Shown piece by piece: positions 31,996-40,846 of a stretch of 55,866 nt of DNA (its first letter is position 1; every line of letters starts with the position of its first letter). Position numbers and translations under genes: made by a program. The notes under the pieces were generated by a model. The model worked only from the letters and a program-made list of their open reading frames with translations. It had not been told where the DNA came from and did no database searches. The stretch comes from CF-46 sp042408445 (GTDB taxonomy: Bacteria > Chloroflexota > Limnocylindria > Limnocylindrales > CSP1-4), in the NCBI GenBank assembly GCA_042408445.1, contig JBHORC010000001.1:1-55866 (forward strand). Direction: 5' to 3'.

Positions 31996-34092
31996 CTAGA
32001 CGAGCCGGCGCGGGACCGACTCCAGCCAGCTGCGCTCGAAGAACGGCGCGTCATCGAGCGTGACCCGGAGGCCGACGTTCATGTGGAAGTCCGTCTCGGT
32101 CGTCCGGATCGTCCCGCTCGCCTCGATTCGGATCTCCGACCCGTCCTCGCGAAGGCGGTAGACGACCTCGTTGTGCATCCGGGCGTGTGCCGGATCGTCG
32201 TCGCGGGCGATCATCTCGAGTCGCTCGCCGGTGTAGAGCGTCGTCCGGCCGTCGGGCAGGATCGACTCGCCGAACTCGCTGGAGCGGACCGTGACCGCAC
32301 CGGCCATGACGTCCTCGACGACCTCCCACACCGGCGGGTCGCCGCGGTAGCCGCCGATCTCGCGCAGCCCGCCGGGCGTCGTCTTGAACGGCGGGACCGG
32401 CGTCGCCGGGCGGTCCGCGGGCACGACGGGCAGGATGAGGCGGGCGGCCGGCCGATCCAGCCCCAGGTGGAGCCGGTACGCGGCCGGAAACGGCGAGGGC
32501 CAGACGACCGGCCACATCGACGACGCGACGGACAGCCGGATCCGATGACCCGCTGCGAATCGATGCGCCGTCGCTCGCAACGCGACGCGGACCTCGTGAA
32601 CGGCGTCCGGTTCGAGCCTGGTTGGGTGTTCGTGCGAGTCGCGATGGGTGAGGTTCAGGATTCCCGCCGACACCTGGAACGGGGTGCCGTCCGGGGCTAC
32701 ATCCTGGAGGCGGACGACCGCCGTCGCGACCGGCACGGGCGATTCCCAGGCGAGCACGACCATCGCCGTTCCAACGACGTCGACGTCGTCGTCCAGCGGC
32801 CCGGACGTGAAGGTGGGGACCAGCGCATCGTCCGGACGGAGGTCGCGGGCCAGGCCGTTCGGCTCCGAGCCGGCACCCCACGCGAGACCCGCCCGCGTTC
32901 CGATCGTCGCGCGGTGGCGGAACGTCTCGACGGAGGCCGGCGGCCGCCCGTCGGTCAGCGCGCCGACGAGCGGCAGATCGCCGCTCGCGAGGTGGAGCAC
33001 CTGCTCCACGCGATCCGGCGGCGGCCAGTCGGGCTCCGCGATCCATTCCCCGGGCAAGCTCGCCGGAAACGGCACTGGCGGCGACCAGTCGTGCCGGAAC
33101 GCGACGAGCGCAGGCTCGCTCATGACCCCGTTCTCCTCGCCCTTCAGCCAGTGGTCGAAGAAGCGGACCAGCTCGTGGAGCCAATCGAGGTTCGGGGCCG
33201 GAAACGCCTCGTCCGGGGTCGAGTGGACCCAGTTGCCGATCAGCGCGCGGCGCGGCGCGTTCGTGCAGCGCTCGAGCATCCGGAGCGCCGCGTCGACGTA
33301 CTCATCCATCCAGCCGCCGATCAGGAACGTCGGCGTCGTGAGGCGATCCCAGTGCGGCGCCAGCGAGCCCTGCCGCCAGTACGGACCATCGTGCTGCTGG
33401 CGAAGCCATTCGAAGAGCCAGACCGGCGTCTGCTCGAGACGATCCCGCCATTCGTCCGCCCAGCCGGCGCCGCGGTATTCGGCACGCGCCGGCATCGCGT
33501 TCATCCCGACCATGCTCACCGCGTACTGGCTGAGCTCGGACACCGTCGCGCAGCCACCGAGGTAATGCACGTCATCGGTGTAGCGGTCGTCCGTCGCCAT
33601 CATCGGCACGATCGCCGCGAGGTGCGGTGGGTGGAGCAGTGCGACCTGGATCGACGTGAACCCGCCGTACGAGATCCCCCACATCCCGATCTTGCCGTTC
33701 GACCACGACTGGCTCGCCAGCCACTCGACCGCGTCGTAGCCGTCCTGGGTCTCGCGCGCGGTGTACTCGTCGAGCGCGATCCCGGGCGACGAGCCGGTCC
33801 CGCGGACGTCGAGCCGGCAGAAGGCGTAGCCGCGCGCCGCCAGCCACTCGCCGCGGCTCTCGTCGCTCGCCGCGCGCCAGTCGTCCTTGCGGTACGGGAT
33901 CATCTCGAGGATCGCCGGGAAGGTCGTCGGCCCCGACCCGTCGGCCGTCGGTTCCGGCAGCCACAGGTTCGCCGACAGCTCCAGCCCGTCGGAAACCGGG
34001 ATCCGGACGTCCCGCAGGGCCGCGACGGGGTGAACCGGCTGGCTGGCCGGTCGCAGGCGCTCGGGATCCGGATGCTCTGCGCGAGGAGTCAC
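31996..34092 (-). CDS. CocE/NonD-family (X-Pro dipeptidyl-peptidase S15) hydrolase
   Basis: A protein of 698 residues. The alpha/beta-hydrolase part carries the nucleophile motif GMWGISYGGFTS (Ser), the S15-type ATRGYAFCRLDVRGTGSSPG-like segment before it, and the catalytic His region LIGNWVHSTPDE. The C-terminal jelly-roll domain (about residues 430-698) is typical of cocaine-esterase and X-prolyl peptidases. It hydrolyses peptides or esters; no signal peptide is seen. GTG 34092 is chosen over the upstream ATG at 34161 because TATCCT lies six bases before it and the extra 23 residues are Arg/Gly-rich and overlap the divergent Nudix gene. Confidence 0.85.
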   Translation of the reverse strand: MTPRAEHPDPERLRPASQPVHPVAALRDVRIPVSDGLELSANLWLPEPTADGSGPTTFPAILEMIPYRKDDWRAASDESRGEWLAARGYAFCRLDVRGTGSSPGIALDEYTARETQDGYDAVEWLASQSWSNGKIGMWGISYGGFTSIQVALLHPPHLAAIVPMMATDDRYTDDVHYLGGCATVSELSQYAVSMVGMNAMPARAEYRGAGWADEWRDRLEQTPVWLFEWLRQQHDGPYWRQGSLAPHWDRLTTPTFLIGGWMDEYVDAALRMLERCTNAPRRALIGNWVHSTPDEAFPAPNLDWLHELVRFFDHWLKGEENGVMSEPALVAFRHDWSPPVPFPASLPGEWIAEPDWPPPDRVEQVLHLASGDLPLVGALTDGRPPASVETFRHRATIGTRAGLAWGAGSEPNGLARDLRPDDALVPTFTSGPLDDDVDVVGTAMVVLAWESPVPVATAVVRLQDVAPDGTPFQVSAGILNLTHRDSHEHPTRLEPDAVHEVRVALRATAHRFAAGHRIRLSVASSMWPVVWPSPFPAAYRLHLGLDRPAARLILPVVPADRPATPVPPFKTTPGGLREIGGYRGDPPVWEVVEDVMAGAVTVRSSEFGESILPDGRTTLYTGERLEMIARDDDPAHARMHNEVVYRLREDGSEIRIEASGTIRTTETDFHMNVGLRVTLDDAPFFERSWLESVPRRLV

Positions 34093-34098
34093 GCGGCG

Positions 34099-34104
34099 AG
34101 GATA
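34099..34104 (-). promoter_or_regulatory. Leaderless -10 box (TATCCT) of the S15 hydrolase
   Basis: Minus-strand TATCCT, six bases, then the GTG at 34092. Confidence 0.5.
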
Positions 34105-34159
34105 GGCATCGCTCGTGCCGTTCCCACCTCGTCGCCCATCGCGTGCGACGATGGCCCGC

Positions 34160-34780
34160 ATGTCCGATCACCTTCCCGAGCCGGTCGTCGTCGGGCCGTG
34201 GCGGCGTCGCACGCGGCGTGAGGCCTACGGCAATCCCTGGCTGACGCTCTGGCACGACGAGGTGGACCGACCCGATGGCAGCGCCGGCATCTACGGCGTC
34301 GTTCACTTCGCGAACCTCGCGGTCGGCGCCGTCGTGCTCGACGACGACGACCGCGTCCTGCTCGTCGGTCAGCACCGCTACACGCTCGACGCGTACACGT
34401 GGGAGATCCCCGAAGGTGGCGTGCCGGACGGTGAGTCGCCGCTGGACGGAGCGCGGCGCGAGGTCCTGGAGGAGACCGGCGTGGAGGCGGACGCCTGGCG
34501 GGAGCTCCTCCGCGTCCATCTCTCGAACTCGGTGACCGACGAGGCCGGCGTCCTGTTCGCGGCCCGCGCCCGCGTCCACGGTGCGCCGCACCCCGACCCG
34601 ACCGAGGACCTCGCGGTTCAATGGATCCCGTTCGAGGCCGCGCTGGCGATGATCGAGACGGGCGAGATGACCGATGCCCTGTCGGTCCTCGGCCTGCAGG
34701 CAGTCGCGATCGAGCGCGCCCGGGCCGCAGCGCCTGAGCGTGGTACGACGTCCCGATCAGGGACGGAGGGAGAGCGATGA
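34160..34780 (+). CDS. Nudix hydrolase, ADP-ribose pyrophosphatase-like
   Basis: A 206-residue enzyme. The Nudix box is complete: GGVPDGESPLDGARREVLEE followed by TGV, with the metal-binding Glu residues present. The surrounding pattern (VLLVGQHRYTLDAYTWEIPE) matches ADP-sugar pyrophosphatases, which clear ADP-ribose to AMP and ribose-5-phosphate. The start ATG at 34160 is favoured (an ATG at 34151 and an in-frame ATG at 34115 are alternatives); GACGAT, a variant -10, lies seven bases before it. Its stop overlaps the PhzF gene start. Confidence 0.85.
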   Translation: MSDHLPEPVVVGPWRRRTRREAYGNPWLTLWHDEVDRPDGSAGIYGVVHFANLAVGAVVLDDDDRVLLVGQHRYTLDAYTWEIPEGGVPDGESPLDGARREVLEETGVEADAWRELLRVHLSNSVTDEAGVLFAARARVHGAPHPDPTEDLAVQWIPFEAALAMIETGEMTDALSVLGLQAVAIERARAAAPERGTTSRSGTEGER

Positions 34781-35454
34781 CGGAGCTCCATGTCCTTCGC
34801 GTGTTCTGCGGGCCGGATGGCCGCGGCGGCAACGACCTCGGCGTGTTCCTCGACGGGAGCGCCATCGAGGTGTCGCGGCGGCAGGCCGTCGCGACGGATC
34901 TCGGCTTCTCGGAGACCGTGTTCGTCGACGACGCGGCCGAAGGCGCGATCCGGATCTTCACGCCGGGCCGCGAGCTCGCGTTCGCAGGCCACCCGACCGT
35001 CGGGACCGCGTGGCTGTTCCACGAGACCGGGGCTCCCGCGACGACCCTCCGGCCGCCCGCCGGCGACGTGCCGTTCCGGATCGAGGGCGACCGGACGTGG
35101 GTGCGGGCTCGGGCCGAATGGGTCCACGCGATCCTGATCGAGGAGCTGCCGGGCCCGGATGCGGTCGAGGCGGAGCCGGGCCAGGCGATGGGGATGCCCG
35201 GCCGATACGTCTGGGCGTGGATCGACGAGACGGAGGGGATCATCCGCTCGCGCTATTTCGCGACGGACGTCGGGATCCTCGAGGACGAAGCGACCGGTGC
35301 CGCCGCCGTCGTGATGGGCGACCGCCTTGGCCGCGCGCTCACGATCCGGCAGGGCGTCGGCTCCGAGATCCTCGTCCGGCCGCAGGACGACGGCTCGGTC
35401 GAGATCGGCGGCCGCGTGACGCTGATCGAGCGACGGGGCTACGAGGCGCGCTGA
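34777..35454 (+). CDS. PhzF-family isomerase/epimerase-like protein
   Basis: A protein of 225 residues coupled to the Nudix gene by an ATGA overlap. The N-terminal lobe shows RVFCGPDGRGGNDLGVFLDG, the active-site Glu region FSETVFV and the family fingerprint IRIFTPGRELAFAGHPTVGT. It is 40-60 residues shorter than typical PhzF proteins, with a compact second lobe that still ends with a GSEILVRPQ strand. It is probably an isomerase of small metabolites; it is not evidence for phenazine production, since no phz genes are near. Confidence 0.8.
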   Translation: MTELHVLRVFCGPDGRGGNDLGVFLDGSAIEVSRRQAVATDLGFSETVFVDDAAEGAIRIFTPGRELAFAGHPTVGTAWLFHETGAPATTLRPPAGDVPFRIEGDRTWVRARAEWVHAILIEELPGPDAVEAEPGQAMGMPGRYVWAWIDETEGIIRSRYFATDVGILEDEATGAAAVVMGDRLGRALTIRQGVGSEILVRPQDDGSVEIGGRVTLIERRGYEAR

Positions 35455-35505
35455 GGGCGGGCGCGCGGCCCGCGGGACGCGGGCGGGCCCACGTCGGCGC
35501 ACGGC

Positions 35506-35511
35506 TACGAT
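35506..35511 (+). promoter_or_regulatory. Leaderless -10 box (TACGAT)
   Basis: TACGAT, seven bases, then the GTG at 35519. Confidence 0.55.
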
Positions 35512-35518
35512 CCGCGGC

Positions 35519-36697
35519 GTGCGGAACGAGTGGGACGCGATCGTCGTCGGCCTGGGAGCGATTGGCTCCGGCGCGGCCTACTGGCTGAGCCGGTCGCTCG
35601 GTGACCGCGTCCTCGGCATCGAGCAGTTCGAGCTCGGGCACCGGCACGGCGCCGGCCAGGACCACAGCCGGATCATCCGCCTGTCCTATCACCGGCCGGA
35701 TTACGTCCGGCTGGCTCGTCGGGCCTTCTCCACGTGGGCCGAGGTCGAGGCCGAGAGCGGCGTCCGGATCGTGACCCGGACCGGCGGGCTGGACATCGCT
35801 CCGCGCGAGGCGGCGATCCCGCTCGCCGACTACACGTCGGCGATGACCGCCGAGCACGTTCCGTTCGAGCACCTCGACGGTCCGGAGATCGTTCGCCGGT
35901 GGCCGCAATGGCGTCTCGGTGACGAGCATCACGGGCTGTACCAGGCCGATGCGGGCATTGCCGATCCGAACCGCGGCAACGCCGCTCACCAGCGACTCGC
36001 CCGGGCGCATGGCGCGACCCTCCTCGAGCAGGCGCCGGTCACGCGGCTCCGCGACCGCGGCGACGGAACGGTCGACGTCGAGCTCGCGGACGGCGCCGTC
36101 CACACCACGCCGCAGGTCGTGCTCGCCGCCGACGCGTGGACCAACGAGCTCCTCGCGTCGTTCGATCGGCGCCTGCCGCTCACGATCATCCAGGCCCAGG
36201 TGACGTATTTCGCCGCGCCGGATCCCGCGGCCTTCGCCCCGGACCGGTTCCCCGTCTGGATCTGGATGGACGATCCGTCCTTCTACGGCTTCCCCACCTA
36301 CGGCGAGCCGGGCCCGAAATCCGCCGAGGACGTCGGTGGCGACGAGGTGACGCCGGCGACCCGGACGTACGACCGGAACGAGGTTGGGTTCGAGCGGCTC
36401 GTCGACTTCCTCGGCCGCCATCTCCCGGGACAGCTCGGCCCCGAGATCTACACGCGGACCTGCCTCTACACGCTCACCCCGGATCGCGACTTCGTCGTCG
36501 ATCGGCTGCCCGACCACCCCGGCGTGCTCGTGGCGCTCGGAGCGGCCCACGCGTACAAGTTCGCGTCCGTGCTCGGCCGCGTCCTCGCCGAGCTCGTCGT
36601 GGACCGCGACACGGTGTCGGCAGCGGAGATCGAGCGGTTCCGGATCGACCGCCCGATCCTCCTCGAGGCGAACCCCGTGACGAGCTTCCTCGTATGA
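35519..36697 (+). CDS. Monomeric sarcosine oxidase / N-methyl-tryptophan oxidase-like flavoenzyme
   Basis: A protein of 392 residues. The N-terminal FAD motif AIVVGLGAIGSGAAYWLSR and IEQFELGHRHGAGQDHSRI match MSOX/MTOX enzymes. The covalent-flavin cysteine is present in YTRTCLYTLTPDRDFVVD, and the substrate-site lysine in AHAYKFASVLG. These enzymes oxidatively demethylate N-methyl amino acids to the amino acid, formaldehyde and peroxide. The genes after it (LD-carboxypeptidase, oligopeptide transporter) fit use of cell-wall or peptide-derived amino acids. The GTG start lies seven bases after TACGAT. Confidence 0.88.
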   Translation: MRNEWDAIVVGLGAIGSGAAYWLSRSLGDRVLGIEQFELGHRHGAGQDHSRIIRLSYHRPDYVRLARRAFSTWAEVEAESGVRIVTRTGGLDIAPREAAIPLADYTSAMTAEHVPFEHLDGPEIVRRWPQWRLGDEHHGLYQADAGIADPNRGNAAHQRLARAHGATLLEQAPVTRLRDRGDGTVDVELADGAVHTTPQVVLAADAWTNELLASFDRRLPLTIIQAQVTYFAAPDPAAFAPDRFPVWIWMDDPSFYGFPTYGEPGPKSAEDVGGDEVTPATRTYDRNEVGFERLVDFLGRHLPGQLGPEIYTRTCLYTLTPDRDFVVDRLPDHPGVLVALGAAHAYKFASVLGRVLAELVVDRDTVSAAEIERFRIDRPILLEANPVTSFLV

Positions 36698-36722
36698 CTC
36701 TTCGCATGACCAGGGATCGAGC

Positions 36723-37685
36723 GTGACCGCGGCCGCCTCGGGCGACGCGCCCCGCAAGCCGCGGCGTCTCCGGGAAGGCGACACGGTCGGCGTCTGCGCA
36801 CCGGCGAGCAGCTGGGAGAACCGGAGCGAGATCCTGCGCGGCGTCGCGGGCCTCGAGGCATGGGGCCTGAAGGTCCGGCTGGGTGACCACGTCAACGACC
36901 GCCACGGCTACATGGCCGGCCGCGACGAGGACCGCGTCGCGGACCTTCACGCGATGCTGACCGATCCGGAGATCGCGGCGGTGATCTGCCTCCAGGGCGG
37001 CTACGGCACCCCACGGCTGATCCCGCTCCTTGACGAGGCCGCGTTCCGCGATCACCCCAAGATCCTGTGCGGCTACAGCGACCTGACGACGCTCCACCTC
37101 GCCCAGCAGCGCTGGGGCAACGTGATCAGCTTCTACGCGAACGGCGCCGCGGGGATCGGCTCGGCGGAGGTGACCGACTACTCGAAGAACCACCTGAAGC
37201 GCGCGCTCTTCACGGACGAGCCGTTCGGTCCGATCGGTCCGAACCCCGACGATCCGTACATCCGGACGGTCGTCGGTGGGCGTGCCACGGGGCGTCTCGC
37301 CGGCGGCTGCGCGGGCCTGATCAGCAGCGCGGTGGGGACGCGGCTCCAGCCCGACTATCGGGGGCGGATCGTCGTCCTCGAGGAGATCGAGCTCGAGGGC
37401 TACTGGATGGACGGCTACTTCACCCATCTCCGGAACGTCGGCCTGTTCGAGGGCGCGGCCGGAATCGTCGTCGGCGACATCAAGACGAAGTGGTCCGGCG
37501 GGATCGCCGAGCTGTCGGCGGAGGACATCGTCGAGGAGGTCCTCGGACCGCTGGGGCTGCCGCTGATCTTCGGGATGCCGATCGGCCACAACAAGCATCA
37601 CGCCACCGTCCCGTTCGGCGCCCTCGCGACGCTCGACGCGGACGCCGGCACGCTCATCGTCGAGGAGGTCGTGACGAGCGATTGA
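36723..37685 (+). CDS. LD-carboxypeptidase, S66 family
   Basis: A 320-residue serine peptidase. The nucleophile motif is GYSDLTTLHLA, and the family signature LQGGYGTPRLIPLLD precedes it. The catalytic Glu lies in VVLEEIELEGYWMDGY and the His in GHNKHHATVPFG. S66 enzymes cut the terminal D-Ala from murein tetrapeptides during recycling, or act on microcin-like conjugates (MccF). No signal peptide, so cytoplasmic. The GTG is preceded by AGGG. It lies 25 bases after the sarcosine-oxidase-like gene and upstream of the oligopeptide ABC operon, consistent with murein-peptide recycling. Confidence 0.88.
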   Translation: MTAAASGDAPRKPRRLREGDTVGVCAPASSWENRSEILRGVAGLEAWGLKVRLGDHVNDRHGYMAGRDEDRVADLHAMLTDPEIAAVICLQGGYGTPRLIPLLDEAAFRDHPKILCGYSDLTTLHLAQQRWGNVISFYANGAAGIGSAEVTDYSKNHLKRALFTDEPFGPIGPNPDDPYIRTVVGGRATGRLAGGCAGLISSAVGTRLQPDYRGRIVVLEEIELEGYWMDGYFTHLRNVGLFEGAAGIVVGDIKTKWSGGIAELSAEDIVEEVLGPLGLPLIFGMPIGHNKHHATVPFGALATLDADAGTLIVEEVVTSD

Positions 37686-37732
37686 ATGTCCGTGGGCGCT
37701 CGCCGCGCGTGGTGACACGTGGCGCGGTCCCC

Positions 37733-37765
37733 ACGCTTGCAGCGTCGAAAGCGTCGTGCCATCCT
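37733..37765 (+). promoter_or_regulatory. Promoter and dyad before the oligopeptide transporter operon
   Basis: TTGCAG (37737-37742), 17 bases, CATCCT (37760-37765). A dyad ACGCT-TGC-AGCGT (37733-37745) covers the -35, and AGCGTCG is repeated at 37741-37747 and 37750-37756. Confidence 0.4.
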
Positions 37766-37844
37766 CCCCGGACCTTCGCCGGATGGAGGGCGCGGCTGGC
37801 GGACTCGCGTCACGGGGTGCGAGCCGCACGAGGAGGAGTTGTCG

Positions 37845-39770
37845 ATGCGTTCGCCCTTGCGAGGCCGCGCGGCTCGCGCGCTGGCCTCCGCCGCCCTCGT
37901 CGTCGCAGCCGTGCTGCCGGGCGCCGTCGCGCCGGTGTCCGCCGCGGACCCGGTCGTCCTGACGGTCGGCACGACGCAGGACCTCGACACGACGAATCCC
38001 TATTCGACCGTCCAGGTCGCGGGCTTTGAGGTCTTCGCCCTCACCTACAGCCTGCTGACGGACTTCGGCACGAACGCCGAGCCGGTCCCCGGCTATGCCG
38101 ACACGTGGGAGCGGACGCCGACCCAGGTGAAGTTCCACATCCGGTCGGGGATGAAGTGGTCCGACGGCCAGCCTGCGACCTCCCAGGACGCGTGCTGGTC
38201 GTGGCAGCTCAGCCTCGACGCGATCAAGGCCGACACGAACGTCGGTCTCGGCTACATCGATCCGAACGTCAAGGACGCCGGCGTCACGAAGGTCGAATGC
38301 CCGGACGACTCGACGATGATCGTCTCGACCACGGACCAGTCCGACCGCGTCTTCCAGACGTACGTCCCGATCCTCCCGAAGCACGTCTGGAGCAAGGAGA
38401 CGTACAAGACGATCGGTGACGCGAAGTTCACCGGCCCCCTCGTCGGCACCGGCCCGTACACCCTCGCCGAATGGAAGACGAGCCAGTTCGCCCGGTTCGT
38501 CCGCAACCCGAACTACTGGGGCAAGCAGGGCTTCGAGGACGAGGTCGTCATCCGCTTCTACAAGTCGGCGGACGCGATGGTCCAGGCGCTGAAGGCCGGT
38601 GAGGTCGATTACATCCGCGACCCGAACGCCGACCAGCTGAAGGCGCTCCAGAACGAGCCGAACATCAAGACGGTCGCCGGCAAGGCGAACGGCTGGACGC
38701 AGCTCGCGTTCAACACGTACGGCACCGGGACTGGCAAGACGATCCCCGGTGGTGGCGCCTCGACGAAGGCGCTCCAGGACCCGGCCTTCCGTGACGCGCT
38801 CGGCTACGCGGTGGATCACAAGGCGCTGATCGACAAGGTGCTCGGCGGCTTCGGTGACCCGGGCGACACGAACGTCCCGCCGGCGCTGGCCCAATGGCAC
38901 GTGACGCCCGACAAGCCGCGGACATTCGACATCGAGAAGGCGAAGTCGCTCCTCGACGCGGCCGGCTACAAGCTCGACGGGAGCGGCAACCGGCTCGACA
39001 AGGACGGCAAGCCGATCTCGCTCCGGATGCTCTTCCCGAGCACCCAGGACACGTACGCCAAGTCCGCGGCGTTCGTCGCCGACTGGTACGGCCAGCTCGG
39101 GATCAAGGTCTCGACGACCGCCCTGGACGAGGACACGCTCACCCAGATCCTGCTGCCGCCCGAGGCCGGCGACCCGAAGAAGGATCTGGCCAAGTACGAC
39201 ATCGAGCTGTGGGGCTGGTCCGGGAGCCCGGACCCGAACGCGCTCCTCCAGATCTTCCGCTGCGACGCGATCGGCGGAACCTCGGACAGCCTCTACTGCA
39301 ACCCCCAGTACGACGCGCTGTACGACCAGCAGCTGAAGCTGGCCGGCGACGAGCGCAAGGCCGTGCTCGCCCAGATGCAGAACATCATCTACAACGACGC
39401 GCCGTACGACATCCTCTACTACGACGCGAACCTCGCGGCGTACCGGACGGACAAATTCGCGGGCTGGCAGAACCAGCCGCCGGACGGGACGCCGTTCTTC
39501 ACCTACAGCACGCTCCAGTACACGTACCTGACCGACGCGACGGCTGCGCCGTCGGCGGCTCCGTCGACCGCGGCATCGAGCGGCCAGCCGGTCGTCGCCG
39601 GCAGCTCGAGCGGGCCCGCGGCATCGGCGGCGACCGCGCCCGGCGGGACGACGACCTCGAGTGGTTCGAACACGACGCTCATCGTGGTCGCGGCGATCAT
39701 CGTGATCGTGATCGTGGGCGGGTTCCTGCTCGCGAGCCGGCGCCGCCGGAACGCGGTCGAGGACGAATGA
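37845..39770 (+). CDS. Oligopeptide ABC transporter substrate-binding protein with C-terminal membrane anchor
   Basis: A 641-residue family 5 (DppA/OppA) solute-binding protein. A Sec signal peptide ends VSAADP, with no lipobox Cys. Family landmarks are LTVGTTQDLDTTNPYS, IRSGMKWSDGQPATSQDACW, GTGPYTLAEW and VDHKALIDKVLGGFGDPGDT. After an Ala/Ser/Thr-rich linker, a single C-terminal transmembrane helix (TLIVVAAIIVIVIVGGFLLA) and RRRR stop-transfer tail tether it to the outer face of the membrane, an arrangement more familiar from archaea. The ATG at 37845 follows AGGAGGAG by six bases, the strongest ribosome-binding site in the window. It heads the transporter operon. Confidence 0.93.
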   Translation: MRSPLRGRAARALASAALVVAAVLPGAVAPVSAADPVVLTVGTTQDLDTTNPYSTVQVAGFEVFALTYSLLTDFGTNAEPVPGYADTWERTPTQVKFHIRSGMKWSDGQPATSQDACWSWQLSLDAIKADTNVGLGYIDPNVKDAGVTKVECPDDSTMIVSTTDQSDRVFQTYVPILPKHVWSKETYKTIGDAKFTGPLVGTGPYTLAEWKTSQFARFVRNPNYWGKQGFEDEVVIRFYKSADAMVQALKAGEVDYIRDPNADQLKALQNEPNIKTVAGKANGWTQLAFNTYGTGTGKTIPGGGASTKALQDPAFRDALGYAVDHKALIDKVLGGFGDPGDTNVPPALAQWHVTPDKPRTFDIEKAKSLLDAAGYKLDGSGNRLDKDGKPISLRMLFPSTQDTYAKSAAFVADWYGQLGIKVSTTALDEDTLTQILLPPEAGDPKKDLAKYDIELWGWSGSPDPNALLQIFRCDAIGGTSDSLYCNPQYDALYDQQLKLAGDERKAVLAQMQNIIYNDAPYDILYYDANLAAYRTDKFAGWQNQPPDGTPFFTYSTLQYTYLTDATAAPSAAPSTAASSGQPVVAGSSSGPAASAATAPGGTTTSSGSNTTLIVVAAIIVIVIVGGFLLASRRRRNAVEDE

Positions 39771-39779
39771 GGAACGTCC

Positions 39780-39813
39780 GGACGGCGGCGAGCGACGTGT
39801 TCCGCCGCCGTCC
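39780..39813 (+). terminator. Intercistronic hairpin after the binding-protein gene
   Basis: GGACGGCGGCG (39780-39790) and CGCCGCCGTCC (39803-39813) form a perfect 11-base stem with a 12-base loop, 10 bases after the stop and 61 bases before the permease ATG. It probably partially terminates or stabilises the upstream mRNA, giving more binding protein than permease. Confidence 0.6.
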
Positions 39814-39874
39814 CGACGAACCCGCGCTCCGATCGATCCAGCCGGCCTGACCAGAAGCCGGATCGCAGAGCGAC

Positions 39875-40846
39875 ATGGGCTCGCGATACCTCGGGCGGAA
39901 GCTCGGTCAGGCCGCCCTGACGATCGTCGCGATCGTCGTCCTGAACTTCCTCCTGTTCCGGATGATGCCGGGCTCGCCGGAGCGCGTGCTCCTGCGCAAT
40001 CCCCACATCAGCCAGCAGCAGCTCGACGCCGTCAAGGCGCGGTGGGGTCTCGACAAGCCGCTGATCCCCGATCAGCTCGTCGACTTCGTCGTCTCGACCG
40101 CGACCGGTGACCTCGGCTACTCGCTGAAGTTCCAGGGCCAGCCGGTCACCGAGGTCATCGGCGACTCGCTGGGACCGACCGTGCTCCTGATCGGCCTCGG
40201 CGAGCTCGTCGCGATCGTCATCGGGCTCGCGGTCGGCTCGTACGCCGGCTGGAAGCGTGGCGGTGCGGTGGACCGCGTCGGCTCCGGGATCAGCCTGATC
40301 CTCTATTCGATGCCGTACTTCGTGATCGGTATGCCGCTGATCATCATCTTCGCGGCGGGCCTGCACTGGTTCCCGACGTCCGGCATGACGTCCGGGAGCG
40401 GTCCGAGCGATCCGATCTCGAAGGTCATCGACCTCGCTCGGCATCTCGCCCTGCCGCTCGTGACGGTGTCGCTCGGGCTGATCGGGAGCTACTCGATCAT
40501 CATGCGCTCGGCGATCCTCGAGACCCGCTCCGAGGACTACATGACGACGGCCAGGGCAAAGGGCCTGAGCGACGGCAGGCAGCTGCGATCGCACGCCTTC
40601 CCGAACGCCATGCTGCCGATGGTCACGATCATCGCGATCAACCTGGGGTACGTCGTCGCGGGAGCGATCACCGCCGAGGTCGTCTTCAGCTGGCCGGGGC
40701 TCGGGTCCCTGACGGTCACCGCGCTGCAGGCGCGCGACTATCCGGTGCTCCAGGGCGTGTTCCTGCTCCTGTCGGTCGCGGTCGTCCTCGCGAATCTCGT
40801 CGCCGATCTGCTGTACGGCCTGCTCGACCCGAGGGTCCGCGCGTGA
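39875..40846 (+). CDS. Oligopeptide ABC transporter permease (DppB/OppB type)
   Basis: A 323-residue inner-membrane permease with six hydrophobic segments. The N-terminus YLGRKLGQAALTIVAIVVLN and the periplasmic loop RWGLDKPLIPDQLVDFV are typical of DppB. The EAA loop that contacts the ATPase is seen around DYMTTARAKGLSDGRQLRSH. It forms the translocation pore with the next gene product. Its stop overlaps the next start (GTGA). Confidence 0.93.
   Translation: MGSRYLGRKLGQAALTIVAIVVLNFLLFRMMPGSPERVLLRNPHISQQQLDAVKARWGLDKPLIPDQLVDFVVSTATGDLGYSLKFQGQPVTEVIGDSLGPTVLLIGLGELVAIVIGLAVGSYAGWKRGGAVDRVGSGISLILYSMPYFVIGMPLIIIFAAGLHWFPTSGMTSGSGPSDPISKVIDLARHLALPLVTVSLGLIGSYSIIMRSAILETRSEDYMTTARAKGLSDGRQLRSHAFPNAMLPMVTIIAINLGYVVAGAITAEVVFSWPGLGSLTVTALQARDYPVLQGVFLLLSVAVVLANLVADLLYGLLDPRVRA

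Noticed and set aside
34777..35454. Phenazine biosynthesis
   Set aside because: A PhzF-family protein alone is not evidence; no other phz genes are present and the family is functionally diverse.
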